Origin: Chionoecetes opilio | Taxonomy: Eukaryota; Arthropoda; Malacostraca; Decapoda; Majidae | Reading direction: 5' to 3' | Length of the DNA: 64,000 nucleotides | Assembly: GCA_016584305.1 (NCBI GenBank) | Contig: JACEEZ010010020.1 | Coordinates: forward strand, 173,395-237,394 | The notes under the pieces: generated by a model | What the model was told of the DNA's origin: nothing | Databases searched by the model: none | The model's input: the letters and a program-made list of their open reading frames with translations, nothing else | Program-made: the position numbers and the translations under genes | In this document: in pieces, positions 27,830-40,753 of the stretch | Layout: each line of letters begins with the position of its first letter | Numbering within the stretch: the stretch's first letter is position 1

Positions 27830-28290
27830 TTCTTTACTTCATCTGTTCTTACTCTGTTACTCATTTTCTTACTATTCCCTTTCTTTTACTTCCCTTTCCT
27901 TTATTCCTCACATCTACCATTTCCTCTGTACATCACTTTTCTCTCTTCCTTTCTATACTCTTCTCTTCTCTTCTTCCTTTTTCTCCTTCCTCTTCATCCT
28001 ATTCCTATTCCCTTTACATCACTTTCTCTTTTCACTTTTTCTTCTCTTTCTTCACTTTTCTCTTCTCTTCCTTCCTTTCTTCACTTTTCTCTTCTTTCTT
28101 CACTTTTCTCTTCTCTTTCTTCACTTTTCTCTTCTCTTTCTTTCTTCACTTTTCTCTTCTTTCTTCCACTTTCTCTTCTCTTTCTTCACTTTTCTCTTCT
28201 CTTTCTTTCTTCACTTTTCTCTTCTTTCTTCTTTCTTCACTTTTCTCAACCTTCTCTTTTCTTTCTTTCTCTTTTCTCCCTTCCCTTTCT
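27830..28290. repeat. CTTCACTTTTCTCTT-type tandem region
   Basis: Irregular units of TTTCTTCACTTTTCTCTTCT. Confidence 0.9.
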
Positions 28291-28414
28291 CTCTGCCTCA
28301 CGCCCCACTACCTTCTCCCCGGCCACAATTAACAAGGCGTCACAGTAATTCCCCAACAGATAGGTTAGAGCAAATTAAGAGTGCTATGGTGAAGGTGATG
28401 AAGCTGTAATACGT

Positions 28415-28419
28415 GTGCG

Positions 28420-28482
<63 letters not shown>
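28415..28482. repeat. (GT)n microsatellite
   Basis: Nearly pure GT tract. Confidence 0.95.
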
Positions 28483-28667
28483 AAGGCTTCTACCCTCCCT
28501 TCTCCCTCTATTCATACATTCATCTATTGCACATTTCCCAGAAACACACACACACACTCTCTCTCTCTCTCTCTCGTGGGAGGATCAATGCTAATGAGAA
28601 AAATCCTGAAGTAAAATAAATGAAACAAAACAATGGTCGTATAACATCCAATATTGTATTTCTTTTC

Positions 28668-28710
<43 letters not shown>

Positions 28711-29099
28711 CTGGCATTGCATTTATATAACCTTGTACGAGTGACACGGGACACTTAATACTAAAACTACAATATTGTGATGAGGAGGGGGGGAAGATTA
28801 CAAAGGAGTACAAAGTAAACACAAACAGCAACAGACCAATAGGTCCTTACAGGGCTGTTTGCTTTAACTACACTACACTAACTAGATAATAAGAGAAAGG
28901 ATAGGAAAGTAGAAGGCTCCTCCCCACCCACCCATCCCTCCAGCCGAAGCTGGCCGGAAATGAAGTGATACCATGCAATATAGAAAAAACTGCATGGAAT
29001 TTGTGAGGAAAGCTGAAAGCTGTAATCTATGGCTAACTACTACTATGTTTGTGGGGGTAGGTTTAGTGCTTGATAGTGGGGTCATGTTATGTGTGTTTT

Positions 29100-29690
29100 G
29101 TAATGGTGATAACACAGTGTGGAGGTTCAAGGGTGGTGTGGCAGCCTTGCCTGGCGCTTTCTTGGGAGGCAGCAGTCAATCAGGCCCCAGCTCCGTTCAA
29201 TCCACTGCGGATTGTGTACTTTCCATGTAGGACGCCGTACACTTCAATGCCTCCTACAGCAGTGACCCCTGGTACCTTAAATCCTGATGGTGGTCACTAA
29301 CTGTCAGGACCCTAACTGAACCACAGCCCGTCATAGGTCGAGAGTAGTAGTGGTAACCGTTAACTCGGGGCTATCTGTGTGTGTTATGAGGTCTAATGTA
29401 GTGTTGGTGTAGGCTCAGTGTGGAAGTTCAAGGGTGGTGCGGCAGCCTTGCCTGACGCTTTCTTGGGAGGCAGCAGTCAATCAGGCCCCAGCTCCGTTCA
29501 ATTCACTGCGGTAGTGCACTTTCCAAGTAGGACGCCGTACACTTCAATGCTCCCTGCAGCAGTGACCCCTGGTATATAAATCCCGATGGTGGTCACTAAC
29601 TGTCAGGGCCCTTACTGAACCACAACCCGTCACAGGTCAAAAGTAGTGGTAGTGACCATTTACTCGGGGCTGTCTGAGACGTGTGGGAGG
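29100..29690. repeat. tandem duplication, about 301-bp unit
   Basis: CAGCCTTGCCTG.CGCTTTCTT, GGAGGCAGCAGTCAATCAGG, TAGGACGCCGTACACTTCAA and GGTGGTCACTAACTGTCAGG occur twice, offset about 301 bp, with about 90% identity by eye. Confidence 0.9.
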
Positions 29691-29799
29691 GGTTGTGTAG
29701 ACGCGACTCGCAATCATTTCACGCAATGAGAGTAAGCATCAGAGGCCCGCGAGATAAATGTATTATTCCGAGATAAACAGTGACAACCGGAGATTTGAT

Positions 29800-30112
29800 A
29801 TGAAATATTTATCGAGGCAATTTTTAAATTATTCTATTGTATTTGAGTTTACTACGTCTGAGGGCAGCCCATTCCATACGTTTACAACACGGTTTGTGAA
29901 GAAGTACTTTGCCTCGTTCGTTACAAACTGTTTCCTGCTTATTTTAAATAAGCAGGAAAAATAATATTTTTGTTTCGAGTTGAGCTTGACCGCTCTAGCG
30001 TGAAAAGATTTTCTGGGACTACGTTCGTAAATCCTTTAAAATTGGTTGTTGAGGAGGAGGAGGAGGAGGAGGAGGAGGAGGAGGAGGAGGAGGAGGAGGA
30101 GGAGGAGGAGGA
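29800..30112. repeat. interspersed repeat ending in (GGA)n
   Basis: CCCATTCCATACGTTTACAA and GGTTTGTGAAGAAGTACTTT resemble the later part of the 25224-25490 repeat (ATTCCAATCATTTACCACCC). (GGA)n at 30050-30111. Confidence 0.6.
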
Positions 30113-30499
30113 GAAAGCAAAAACAAAATAAAATATAATATAATAATGAGGGGAACATATGGAAAACAAAGTGAAATGTAAAGCAAAGAAATTAAGACGT
30201 AGACAACAGGCAACAAATAACTGTCTCCCATCCAATGATTCTCAAATTTGAGGTTTAAGGCCAACTCTGTTACTGCATTGTTCAATAATGCTAATGATAA
30301 TAATAATAATAATGTTTATAATAATAATAATAACACAGATGATGTCGCCTCCTTCTCCAGCTTCATCAATATCCTTGATCCTCACTCCACTCCTCCTCGC
30401 CAACCACCTGTCAACCTGTCACTTGTCACCCACAATCACTGCTTCTCATTATCTCATTCTCATTCTCTCATTCTCTCCATTTTCATTGCCTCTCATTCT

Positions 30500-30622
30500 C
30501 TCTATTCCTTCTCTTCTCCTCTCTCTCTCTCCTCTCTCTCCTCTCTCTCTCTCTCTCACTCTCTCTCTCTCTACTCTCTCTCACTCTTCCTCTCTCTCTC
30601 TCTCTCTGCTCTCTCCTCTCTC

Positions 30623-30664
<42 letters not shown>
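30500..30664. repeat. CT microsatellite, impure
   Basis: CT repeat with CTCACTCT and CTCTGCTC interruptions. Confidence 0.93.
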
Positions 30665-30666
<2 letters not shown>

Positions 30667-31099
30667 CTATTGCTACTGTTAATGCCACTGGGGCTTCTAC
30701 CATCGTTGGGTCTTACTGTTGCCGACGATGTCATTGCTGCCACCCTTGCATCATCAAATATTTCATGTATAATTTTGTCCTAACACGGTCATAGTGATTT
30801 TTATTGAATTTCATCCCATCTATTCTAACGCCTGTTCCTTGGATTTCTTTCAAGTGAGTGGTCTCAAGAGAAGTCTCCATACACTCACGTTCACACACTC
30901 CATTCCTCTCAATATCCTAACTTCTCTCTCCCTCAAGTATTCTAACTCTGCCTTTCCATTTTTACAGAAGCCTCCCTTTCATACCCACATCATCCACCCT
31001 GCTCTTGTAAATCCTTTGTCATTTCATTCCTTCCCACGCTAAGTGACCAAACCATGTAAGGGTACCAGGTTTGTTACTATTACTATGAGGTTAATGTCA

Positions 31100-32370
31100 T
31101 CACTTTTAACAGACACCAAACTTTCTACACACATTTGCATTGTTTTCACTATCCATCCTAATCAGACCACAAACTGAAACGCCTATTGGGCAAACACATC
31201 TTCCCTGCCTGCCTGGATTACAGATCGATGACCTACATTCCAAGTAATTTTATCACTTGCATTTGTTATTGTTGGCACTATTATACTATCATGTAGAGCC
31301 TTCTCCAAATTTACAGTCCTAACTTTCATCATATGTCCCAAAGATCCTATTATTTTCCTTACAAGACTCTGTTGCATCTCTCCCTACGTGCATCCATGTT
31401 TGCATAAGATAGAACCCAAAGCATTTCAATTAATTTATCTCATCCATTATTTGTCGGGTCAATGTTATTTCATACAGGTTCTCAAATTGTCTGCACTTTA
31501 TGGATTATAAATTCAATTAATCATGCTTTTCTCTTTCAAGGCCTTCACCTTACTCTTAACATTTTTTATATACATACATTTAATTCACGTCTCAAAAGTA
31601 AAGTCAATTAAGACAACTACGTTTTTCATTACGACAGGCAGGAACCAAACCTGTGGGTTTAATACCTGCCTGTGGCAATGAAATACTTGTCATATTTGAC
31701 AATATTTGTTGTAAGCCTTGGCTTAACAGATTAACGCCTCCACCAAGTGAGGTCAGGAAGGGGCAGCTAAAAATACCTTGCCTCTACTTTTGCACCTTTT
31801 GGTGGCAAGGTGGTTCATCGTACATGGGTTCAATTCCTGCCTATGGCAATGAAATATGTATACAGTAAAATCTTGATATAAAGAAACTATTTTTTTTAAC
31901 AAATTTCAGATGTAACGAACGCTCTGACTGAACACGCACCCCATTTAACAACTAAACAATCAATAAATGTGGTGAACGACCAAACACGTGGTTCTGGTTG
32001 CCTGGGTCCTTCCCTCAGCCTGCACGCAACTCTCAGTGTTAACACTGCTCTCCCGCACCTCAGCTGTGGCTCAACGCCCATCACTGAACAACGCCTGTTA
32101 TAACCCAAACAGTTCAGTAAAAGATCCCTATACGTACATCAACCTTTGTGTATAACAAACTTTCAGCCTTAACTAACAGCCCTTCTTCCCACATGGTTTG
32201 TTTCCTTTACATATTTCTGTAACCCCTGTAATCAACACAGTGTCATCTGCAAACAATAATATATCCAATTCCCACTTCTGATCATCTGAGCACAATTTTA
32301 CTCCAACATATCCAACCCTTGCTTTCACCTTTCTTACATCTCCATCCATTAACTTGCCTGGGGAATTTTG
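31100..32370 (-). pseudogene. decayed LINE reverse transcriptase, interrupted
   Basis: On the minus strand 32165-32370 translates to a reverse-transcriptase catalytic region: MDGDVRKVKARVGYVGVKL, then ELDILLFADDTVLITGVTEI. The FADD active-site box lies at 32242-32253. Further along the same strand, 31183-31377 encodes LVRKIIGSLGHMMKVRTVNL and NSIIVPTIT-like sequence, typical of the region C-terminal to the RT domain in non-LTR elements, followed by an RMD...NVCRKFGV-like end. Stops and a roughly 600-bp unrelated insert (about 31500-32160) separate the parts. An old, inactive non-LTR retrotransposon; the clade is not certain. Confidence 0.68.
31735..31867 (+). mobile_element. possible tRNA-like SINE fragment
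   Basis: TGGCAAGGTGG (A-box-like, 31803-31813) is followed by GGGTTCAATTCCTGCC (B-box-like), and a second copy of TGCCTGTGGCAATGAAATA lies upstream at 31667-31685. It sits inside a decayed LINE, with pogo/mariner-like sequence (CAGTAAAATCTTGATATAAA, 31864-31883) just after it. Weak evidence. Confidence 0.3.
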
Positions 32371-33460
32371 AAGAATTGCAATATGTGAAAATCATTTGTT
32401 ACATGAATTTTGAAGCATTGAATACAATGATGTAAATATAAAAAGTTTCTCCTCCTAATAGTAACGTTGTTACAGCGTCAGAGAGTTTCCATTCTGAGGC
32501 CTCTGATAAGTACTGAGGTGCCCTGCTGGACCTCGAGCTCTGCTGTGAGCTGGCAGGGAGTTGTCAGACAGCATCTGATGCCTCCTAAGTGAATTCATGT
32601 AAAGAGACTTTATTATACGGTGTGAAACGGAAAGGCCTCAGTAGATACCATGTGTTGTCTAAGGGTTAATAAATTATGTTGACCACACACCCCGGTCTCA
32701 CTTCCTCATATATCCATAAAGCTTTCAATTTGCTTCAACACATTCACAGCATGTTCCAAATACCCTACGAGCCAGCATCAGAATTCTATTCCAGATCTAT
32801 AAATGCAGCTATATTTTTTTACATATCAGCAGTATTCAGTGTGCTAATACGCCTTTAGACATTGAAAGCTGGGTTTGCCACACAACGCCAGTATTTCTAT
32901 TTTTTTATTGTAAAAATGTACAACTGCGGGCTTTACTATAAGATTTTCTGTTGCTGTTTCGTTACATTAATATATGTAGATAATTTTCTTGCATGTTTTT
33001 ATTGAAAATGGGACATATTAATCGTAGAATAAGCATTTGTCAAATGATTCACTGCACGCTCACTATTCCTGATTATTATAGGATGAAGGGCCAGAAATAT
33101 ACCTTTCCTACACAGAGAAATTTCTTGATTTATACATAGTATATAAATGCAACTGACGAATACCAGCAAAGTATATAAAAAACATTAATGTTTACCACAG
33201 TGTGTTGATGCCTGAGGTACGACACTTTCTTCAGACTACTACACGTGTTCCTTATCCCAAGCACCCCCTCCCTCCCTTGGAAGCCACCCGTGCGTTTGTA
33301 CGTCTGGCAGCGTATCTTCCTGAGACCTTTTTCAAAGATTATTGTATATATATGCTATGCCACTTGGAGCCGTAACTTTCTTGCAATCATACTTCACTTG
33401 TACAGCAATACTGTTGTACCTCATATTTATCACGTTCTTAATAATCATGTATAAGATATA
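32371..33460. other. no gene recognised
   Basis: AT-rich, unique-looking DNA between the decayed LINE and the 1.08-kb element. No exon or element supported. Confidence 0.45.
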
Positions 33461-33470
33461 TACCAGGGGC

Positions 33471-33680
33471 GGCATTTTGGAAGGGGCTCTAAACTACACC
33501 CTCTTAGCGTCCTAAGACCGACTTAGTTATACCGGGCCAAGAAGATTACTAAGAAAGCATTTTCGGGCGTCATCTTAGCCTCGTGTAAGGGGACAGAAGG
33601 CCAACCCTTCTTAGTGCCACCTAACCAATCAGCGCGCGCGACACAAGTCTGTATTTGGCGGGAAATACGTATACCACGCC

Positions 33681-33723
<43 letters not shown>

Positions 33724-33882
33724 CCCTTCTCTCTCTCTTTCCCTTCTCTCTCTCTCTCTCTCTCTCTCTTTCCCTTCTCTCTCTCTCTCTCTCTCTCTTT
33801 CCCTTCTCTCTCTCTCTTTCCCTTCTCTCTCTCTCTTTCCCTTCTCTCTCTCTCTTTCCCCTTCTCTCTCTCTCTCTCTTTC

Positions 33883-33939
<57 letters not shown>

Positions 33940-34552
33940 TATTTTTCTTCTATTATTTCTTCTCCCTCCTCTTCCTTCTCCTTGAGTTGCCAGATATGTA
34001 TTTCTGCTAGTCACAGTGCAGTGTACACGCCGAGGGAGTCTCTCTGTCTCTGTCTCTGTCTCCTTTTTTTTCTTCTATTATTTCTTCTCCCTCCTCTTCC
34101 TTCCCCCTTTTCATCCTCCACACACACACATCATAGCCAGTATGTGATATTATCGTGAATAACGACACTTTTTTTTTGGTGTGTTTTGATGTTTAGAATT
34201 AATCTGCTAACCGTTTCTGTCGCAAATCATATCTATTCCGCCCAGCCCACCCCTATATATATAGTATATATATAGCCCACACCTATATATATATGCATAG
34301 TGTATTATACAGCCTAATATACTATATACAGTCTAAAATATATAATATATAACCAATAATATAACCATTGTTGTTATGGTGACGGAGAAAATTGCGGGCT
34401 AAGACGACCCCAACCCTGCCTTAGTTTACACTCGCTGCACTGTCTTAGGCGGAGCGAACTTTGCTTCCGAAAATGTCCACCTAGCGCTAAGATGGTCTTA
34501 GTCCCCTAAGATGGTCTTAGTAGTGTTCCAAAATGCCGCCCCAGTACAACAC
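33471..34552. mobile_element. 1.08-kb inverted-repeat element
   Basis: Ends C(A/T)GGGGCGGCATTTTGGAA and its complement TTCCAAAATGCCGCCCC(A)G. TAC directly flanks both sides (33461-33463 and the bases after 34553), consistent with a 3-bp target duplication. The interior has no coding frame: a long CT tract (33684-33937), TA-rich patches (34250-34350), and CTAAGATGGTCTTAG repeats near the right end. Confidence 0.65.
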
Positions 34553-35569
34553 ATATTCATTCATATATACGAAGATTGTGATTAACATGGAGATTGAAGT
34601 GTATCAGATATGTATGTGAGTAATTCATGATACTATGAAAGTAACTTCATTACTGAGAGGGGCTCTTATGTGGAGTAAACGAAAAAAACGATTTACGAAA
34701 AAGTGAAGTCACCCATGTTGCCCGCACGAGAAAACGGAAAAAATGTAAATATATTAGTACATGGGACCTCTGGCCTCTGCGTCTAAAGGCCTATACACAA
34801 GCCATGTACCTGCCATACCTCCTGGTACTGTTCTCGGACACAAAGTTGAGACTTAAGAAGAAGAAAAGAAGTCTCCTAGGGCTGACAAGCCTCTCAAACG
34901 TGAGGTGAACTTTGTCTGTTCCATGAGGCGTCTTTTTCTTCGTTCTACTCCCACCTTTCTGTCCAGAGCTGTACCAGGAACTATGCTAGGAGCAACTTTT
35001 TTGAGGTCCTAAATGGTCATGCATGTGATGTCATTAACCTGAGCTAAATGCATCACAGAAACTGCTTGTTCTAGTTGATCCAAGGCATTAGATTTTTATT
35101 AATTTCATTTGTAACCTTCTGGCAGTGCATGGTGGCAGCCAGAAGTAGAGTTATGGATGTCCAAAGGCAGCCCGAGGGGGTGACGGGGTGGTCAGCAGCA
35201 AGTCTGCTCACCTCGGAGTACCGAGGGTGTGGCTGCTTGCCCACCACCTGTAGTGGTCTGGGTGCTTGCATGATAAGCAATGACTCGTTCCCACCAATAA
35301 GATATGGGAGCACTAGCGATATCTACAATTGTCTACATGCTACATGCTCATATCTACATGCTTTTGGGTGTGAATATATTGTTACGAAGGGGTCCTTCGT
35401 TTATACCTCTGGGGCCTCCTCTGGGGCCTCCTCTTGGGCCTCCCCCGGGGGGTCTCCCATTGGCAGGCAGGATCATAGAGAAGCTATGTGGAGACCGCCA
35501 GGCTTACCCGAGAGCAGAGTAAGAAACACCGCACGCGGTGGACAGGTGGCTCTCCTGCCCGGGAATACC
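34553..35569. other. no gene recognised
   Basis: GC-richer from about 35100. An 80-codon minus-strand frame (35071-35313) and a tandem CTCTGGGGCCTC at 35408-35445 are seen, but nothing is recognisable; part may be an extension of the SINE body. Confidence 0.4.
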
Positions 35570-36030
35570 GTGACTGATGCACCCTGCAGAGCGCCTTGAT
35601 AAGGCCCCGCTTCCCCTCTCTGTCGAATGGGGACGAGAGTTGCCCTGGTGGCACAGCGAGGCCTTGGTGTTCAGTGGCGGTGACTGCGGGTCAGGGTCAC
35701 GGGTTAAAGGGCGGCACCCTGTGAGAGACTGTGTTTGCGGGTGCAGTGAGCCAGCCAGTGTGTTGGGGCAGTGAGCCAGCCAGTTGGGTTGGGGCGGCGG
35801 CTGCTGTGTAGTGATACACGGCTGGACACATCCCTGGACACAGGGCTAGCGTGACATCCGGGTTACCGCGGTTACCTTCCCCAGGTTTCCCCAGGTACAC
35901 ATTTATCGACCAACCACGAAAGGAAGGATGAACAGCTGGGTGGGCTGCCGCGGACTGTCCTGACCCGGGTTCGAACCGAGACCCGCAGATTCGTAGCTAG
36001 GCGCACCAGCCACTACACCACAGAGGCGCT
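35570..36030 (-). mobile_element. tRNA-derived SINE, minus strand
   Basis: Read on the minus strand from 36030, it begins GCGCCTCTGTGGTGTAGTGG (A box) and carries GGTTCGAACCC (B box, 35967-35977), a tRNA-like head of about 70 bp. A GC-rich body follows that includes a CCTGGGGAAACCTGGGGAAG segment (about 35880-35900). The 3' boundary is unclear; GC-rich sequence continues to about 35400. Confidence 0.62.
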
Positions 36031-36430
36031 AAAAAGACTGAAATAACCCAAAATTCAAATACAATCGAGAAATTAATTATGACATCCTATGCTTAGGATA
36101 AAAATGCAATGCATTGCATAACAGACAACAGCAATAAACATGAAAAGTGAGCCATGTTTGCAATCATAGGGTATGCATTTTCCTTCATGTTAACAACACC
36201 TACACACACATACCTATGATATATATAATGGAAATCAGAAATGACAATACGACACTTATGCACCGGTGCTCGCGGTAGTTTCTATGTAATGAATCGGCAA
36301 CGAAACAGAACTTTTCTTCTCTACAGAGAAAACTCCATTTAACTTGTCTTCAGACACTGCTACCATGCACACAAGATATCTGAATCTTTCTTGAGACATA
36401 CTCTGTAGCCACAGAGCAAGTGTGTAAGGA

Positions 36431-36432
<2 letters not shown>

Positions 36433-36528
<96 letters not shown>

Positions 36529-36565
36529 GGAGAGGGAGAGGAGGGAGAAGGGAGAGGGGAGGGAG

Positions 36566-36638
<73 letters not shown>
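36433..36638. repeat. GA microsatellite
   Basis: GA tract with GGAGGGAGAAGG interruptions in the middle. Confidence 0.96.
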
Positions 36639-36643
<5 letters not shown>

Positions 36644-37618
36644 GCGACAGGTGTTAGTATGATTATATTGCCCACATTTATTCACTTATTATATAAGCGG
36701 TCTGCAATGCGTAGGAATAATCAACTTATGTTGATATTGAGCGGCACAATAGTGCTTTTGGTTAAGCAGCACAATACACAGTGAGTGGGAGCAGCTTGTT
36801 AGTGTTTAGCAAGGCACAACACCCCTGGTCCCCCTACTCACACAGGCTGCTGGGAAATGGCCTCCCCGACATCCGAGAAAGCTCCCGACATCCTTCTATA
36901 TCTGTGGGATTGATGAATATGTACTTTAAGTGCTGGCAACGCTAAGTGTGCTGAGTTGATTTCCAAGAGTTATTAATACTTCTTAATACGGTATGACCCC
37001 AGCTATCTAACACCCAAGCGTGTTCCAGATAGCTATATTTTTCAATGGGTTGAGGGGTAGCTGTTAAAAAATTGTAATAACCAAAATAAAAGAGTACTTG
37101 CAAGTAGTATTACAAATATGGCTGGGGTATTTTATCTTTAGTCCATAAACAAATAAATAATCTTTTAAAACAAATTACAATAGTGACAATTTCTTTAAAA
37201 AAAAAAAAAATTCACAAAGGAATGCTAGTGAAATGATGAAATTGATGACTTCTTCGCATAAAGAGAACACATTGTATGTGTATTAAGGAAAAAAACATTA
37301 ATGAAACTGTGAGTAGCATCAAAACTCACCCCAGGAACACCACATCATCAGCACCGTTTACTGATATTTACTGATACACCGTATGTACGTTTGCTCTATG
37401 CAACATAATGCATCAAATAATTATTATGCTTACTGGCTGGTGTTCCTTAATACTAATAGCAATGAAGCCTTCGTATAACAATAATATTTAGGGCAAACTT
37501 TCAAAACAAACATTCTGCAGCATAAAATGCCATAAGCAGCATTATGTTGTCAACAAAGCTAAAGCTGCTGGAGGCTGACATTCAGACACGCATGCACCTA
37601 ATTAGACCATTATTTAAG
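36639..37618. other. no gene recognised
   Basis: AT-rich. TACGGTATGACCCCAGCTAT (about 36987) has a pogo/Tc-like look, but no paired terminus was found. Confidence 0.4.
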
Positions 37619-37619
37619 T

Positions 37620-37653
<34 letters not shown>

Positions 37654-37664
37654 GAGAGAGAGGA

Positions 37665-37721
<57 letters not shown>

Positions 37722-37748
37722 CGGAGAGAGCGAGAGAGAGGAGAGAGA

Positions 37749-37809
<61 letters not shown>

Positions 37810-37829
37810 GAGAGAGAGGAGAGAGAGAG

Positions 37830-37876
<47 letters not shown>

Positions 37877-37903
37877 AAGGAGAAGAGAGAAGAGAGAGAG
37901 AAA

Positions 37904-37980
<77 letters not shown>
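37619..37980. repeat. GA microsatellite, 360 bp
   Basis: GA tract with AGGAGAG and GAGCGGAG interruptions. Confidence 0.96.
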
Positions 37981-37982
<2 letters not shown>

Positions 37983-38278
37983 GATTTCAAAATTATCTTC
38001 GAGTAAACTGTCAATATATGTACGTAGAGGTATTATGTGAAACTGAAGGGAAAACTAGTTCAGATCCTAACATTGCTTTTGAATAACGCGACAAAAGACA
38101 AAAACATGTAAGTCTAAGTCTAAGAGCAGAGGTGAAAGCTCATCACGAGGTGGGACAAAACAATACGGAAAAGCTGGAAGGGGCAAAGAGAATGGAGAAC
38201 TTAATAGAAAAAATTCCCATGTTGTAAGTTTATGCACCGTGGATCGCGAAGCCTAGAATATTCATAATGAAAACATAC

Positions 38279-38355
38279 TTAGAATCAGCTTCCCAGGTAC
38301 AATAATCCCGTCCATAATCATCGACTTCTTTGCAAGGCTCATACAGATGCAAAGC
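38279..38355 (-). CDS. possible additional exon, TPD52 locus
   Basis: A 77-bp stretch with a good acceptor (CTTGTGATTCAG|GC) and donor (TCTAA|GTATGT) on the strand of the TPD52 gene, 2.4 kb below the cassette exon. Frame 1 reads ALHLYEPCKEVDDYGRDYCT then WEADSK, which looks like protein (aromatic, acidic, Cys-containing). However, that frame needs a phase-0 upstream exon, whereas the cassette exon ends in phase 2. The phase-2 frame is also open but looks less like protein. It could be an alternative TPD52 exon, an exon of another gene, or chance. I do not recognise the peptide. Confidence 0.33.
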
Positions 38356-39182
38356 CTGAATCACAAGCAGAAACATTTCCTACATCATTATGGTTTGAGT
38401 ACAACATGAAATTGCATCATTGTATAAATATTTGAAAGCTCTTTTGGCTGGTCCTGTGTGCACCCAAATTAGCACACCTCTCCCTGATATCATTCAAATA
38501 AAAAAAATAATAATAATGGCGAACTTGTCAATGGTTCCCTCCTTGATGATGCTGTAACAATTGGGTTTCATTGGCCTCCCACAGCAAAGACACCAGGCTT
38601 TATAAACATCCCCTTCAGTCCCCACATAAATAGTGTCATGTAACTCAATTTGCTGATATTCAGAACATGGAAACCTCCCATTTTACATCTACCCAAACTT
38701 TGCCCAAAAATTGCTCTTGCAAAATCAACACGTGCAAGTGTAATAATTTCATGGTGTCTATGAAATATTGCTCACTTAACACACAAAAGAATCTTTTCAC
38801 TGAAAGCCATACCTAATCTTCCAAAATTACATTTCCCCCCCCAAGATTGCATAATTTTCAAGAGTTATCATATTTCCTTCATACGGAAACTGTCCATTCC
38901 CCACATCTTGGGTAAAGGTTAGGCATGCCCACAGGCCGACAGACACGATGCTAAATCACTTACCTTTTGAAAAATTCAGAGATAGAATTCCTGAAAGTTA
39001 AAACTTAAAAGTAAAAATCATGAAGCTTTACAATTAGTAACTAGGAGACAGGGATACAGTGCACATTTGATAATAACAAGCAGCTCTGGTCACTGCACAG
39101 GGTTAGGACTTGTAAATTAACAATTTTGAGATCAGGAAAAATTGCACAGCATAATCAGTGACGCAATATTTGGAGCCACACC

Positions 39183-39785
39183 CATCTAAGCAATACTGTC
39201 AGAGGTCATCTAAGCAATACTGTCAGAGGTCATCTAAGCAATACTGTCAGAGGTCATCTAAGCAATACTGTCAGAGGTCATCTAAGCAATACTGTCAGAG
39301 GTCATCTAAGCAATACTGTCAGAGGTCATCTAAGCAATACTGTCAGAGGTCATCTAAGCAATACTGTCAGAGGTCATCTAAGCAATACTGTCAGAGGTCA
39401 TCTAAGCAATACTGTCAGAGGTCATCTAAGCAATACTGTCAGAGGTCATCTAAGCAATACTGTCAGAGGTCATCTAAGCAATACTGTCAGAGGTCATCTA
39501 AGCAATACTGTCAGAGGTCATCTAAGCAATACTGTCAGAGGTCATCTAAGCAATACTGTCAGAGGTCATCTAAGCAATACTGTCAGAGGTCATCTAAGCA
39601 ATACTGTCAGAGGTCATCTAAGCAATACTGTCAGAGGTCATCTAAGCAATACTGTCAGAGGTCATCTAAGCAATACTGTCAGAGGTCATCTAAGCAATAC
39701 TGTCAGAGGTCATCTAAGCAATACTGTCAGAGGTCATCTAAGCAATACTGTCAGAGGTCATCTAAGCAATACTGTCAGAGGCTAT
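39183..39785. repeat. 24-bp minisatellite, near-perfect
   Basis: About 25 units of CATCTAAGCAATACTGTCAG plus AGGT with no visible substitution between units. 24 bp keeps an SKQYCQRS frame open by chance. Confidence 0.97.
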
Positions 39786-40753
39786 AGGAGTTAGTGTGGA
39801 AAAATCGCAAGCCATGTTACTTATCAACTTCAGCAAACTGCATGATATGTCAATGCCTTCTCCCATGGGAGACAAAAGCTACAATGATTGATCAACAGAT
39901 GGATAAATAATTTTTAGTTTGGTGTGTTTATAACTTTTAAAAGCCCACCGCACAAAGCAGCAATAAAGACAACTTTTATGAAAAAACATTGAAGTGAATT
40001 TTCATCAATTCTATTCATACAAAGGAGTGTGATAATGTTAATACGTATCATCATTGACCCAAACTTTTCTTGATATTCAATGGATGCCTAAATAGATCTC
40101 AAGCATATGCTTATACTAGTACTTCACACACTCCTTATGATGACTTCCTTTAACCAGGAAAAATATAAATCTTTTCAATTTTTGCTTTCTGTTCACTGCA
40201 GCCACTATCAACAAAATAAATGGTTATCTAATCGTTACCTTATTATTATCGCTATCTAAGTTATCTAACAATCGATATCAAAGGATTAGATATGATAAGA
40301 TATTCAAAGTTTCACATGGCAATGGTATGCACAGCTGAGTTTAATATTTTACAGATATGGTGAAAGCTGTCTCTCTAGGGAAAATGAAAATGTGCATGTA
40401 GTAGCAAATAGGAAGTGCAGTGAAAGATGCATTCACATATCAAGTTGTGGGTGAGGTTGAATCATGGCAAGTGTTGCTACCAGATGGTTAATGAACAATG
40501 TTCTTGATTTACTTTGCTTTGCAATAATTTCAATAACAAAACCACCAGTTCTTTCTGGTTTCATCAAGGAATGACCAGACTAAACTGACTGCAAGATTTT
40601 AATCATAAATGAAAGAAAACTGCTAATTTATCCCAAAAATTGTCATATTATGCAATCCTCCAAGCCAGCAGCATGCAGTACAATGGGTTAGGTTAGAGTC
40701 ATCAAGAGTGCACTGAGGCAGCAGGGCAGCAGGTGTGCAGGCAGGGTACTTAC
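39786..40753. other. TPD52 intron or 3' flank, no feature recognised
   Basis: AT-rich DNA below the cassette exon; no exon with the conserved D52 C-terminus was found here. Confidence 0.5.

Noticed and set aside
26351..28409. Open frames of 400-670 codons, Pro/Ser/Leu-rich
   Set aside because: Entirely within a 29-bp minisatellite and CTTCACTTTTCT repeats; all three forward frames are open and no codon bias or domain is visible.
28882..29300. Short frames around the 301-bp duplication
   Set aside because: Different frames are disrupted in the two copies; no conserved coding signal.
35071..35313. 80-codon minus-strand frame MLPYLIGGNESLLIMQAP
   Set aside because: No recognised homology or splice context; in a GC-rich region that may be repeat-derived.
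36980..37080. Pogo/Tc1-like terminus TACGGTATGACCCC
   Set aside because: No inverted partner or target TA duplication found; left as unassigned.
39158..39787. 209-codon frame of repeated SSKQYCQR
   Set aside because: Perfect 24-bp tandem repeat; no flanking coding sequence or splice context.
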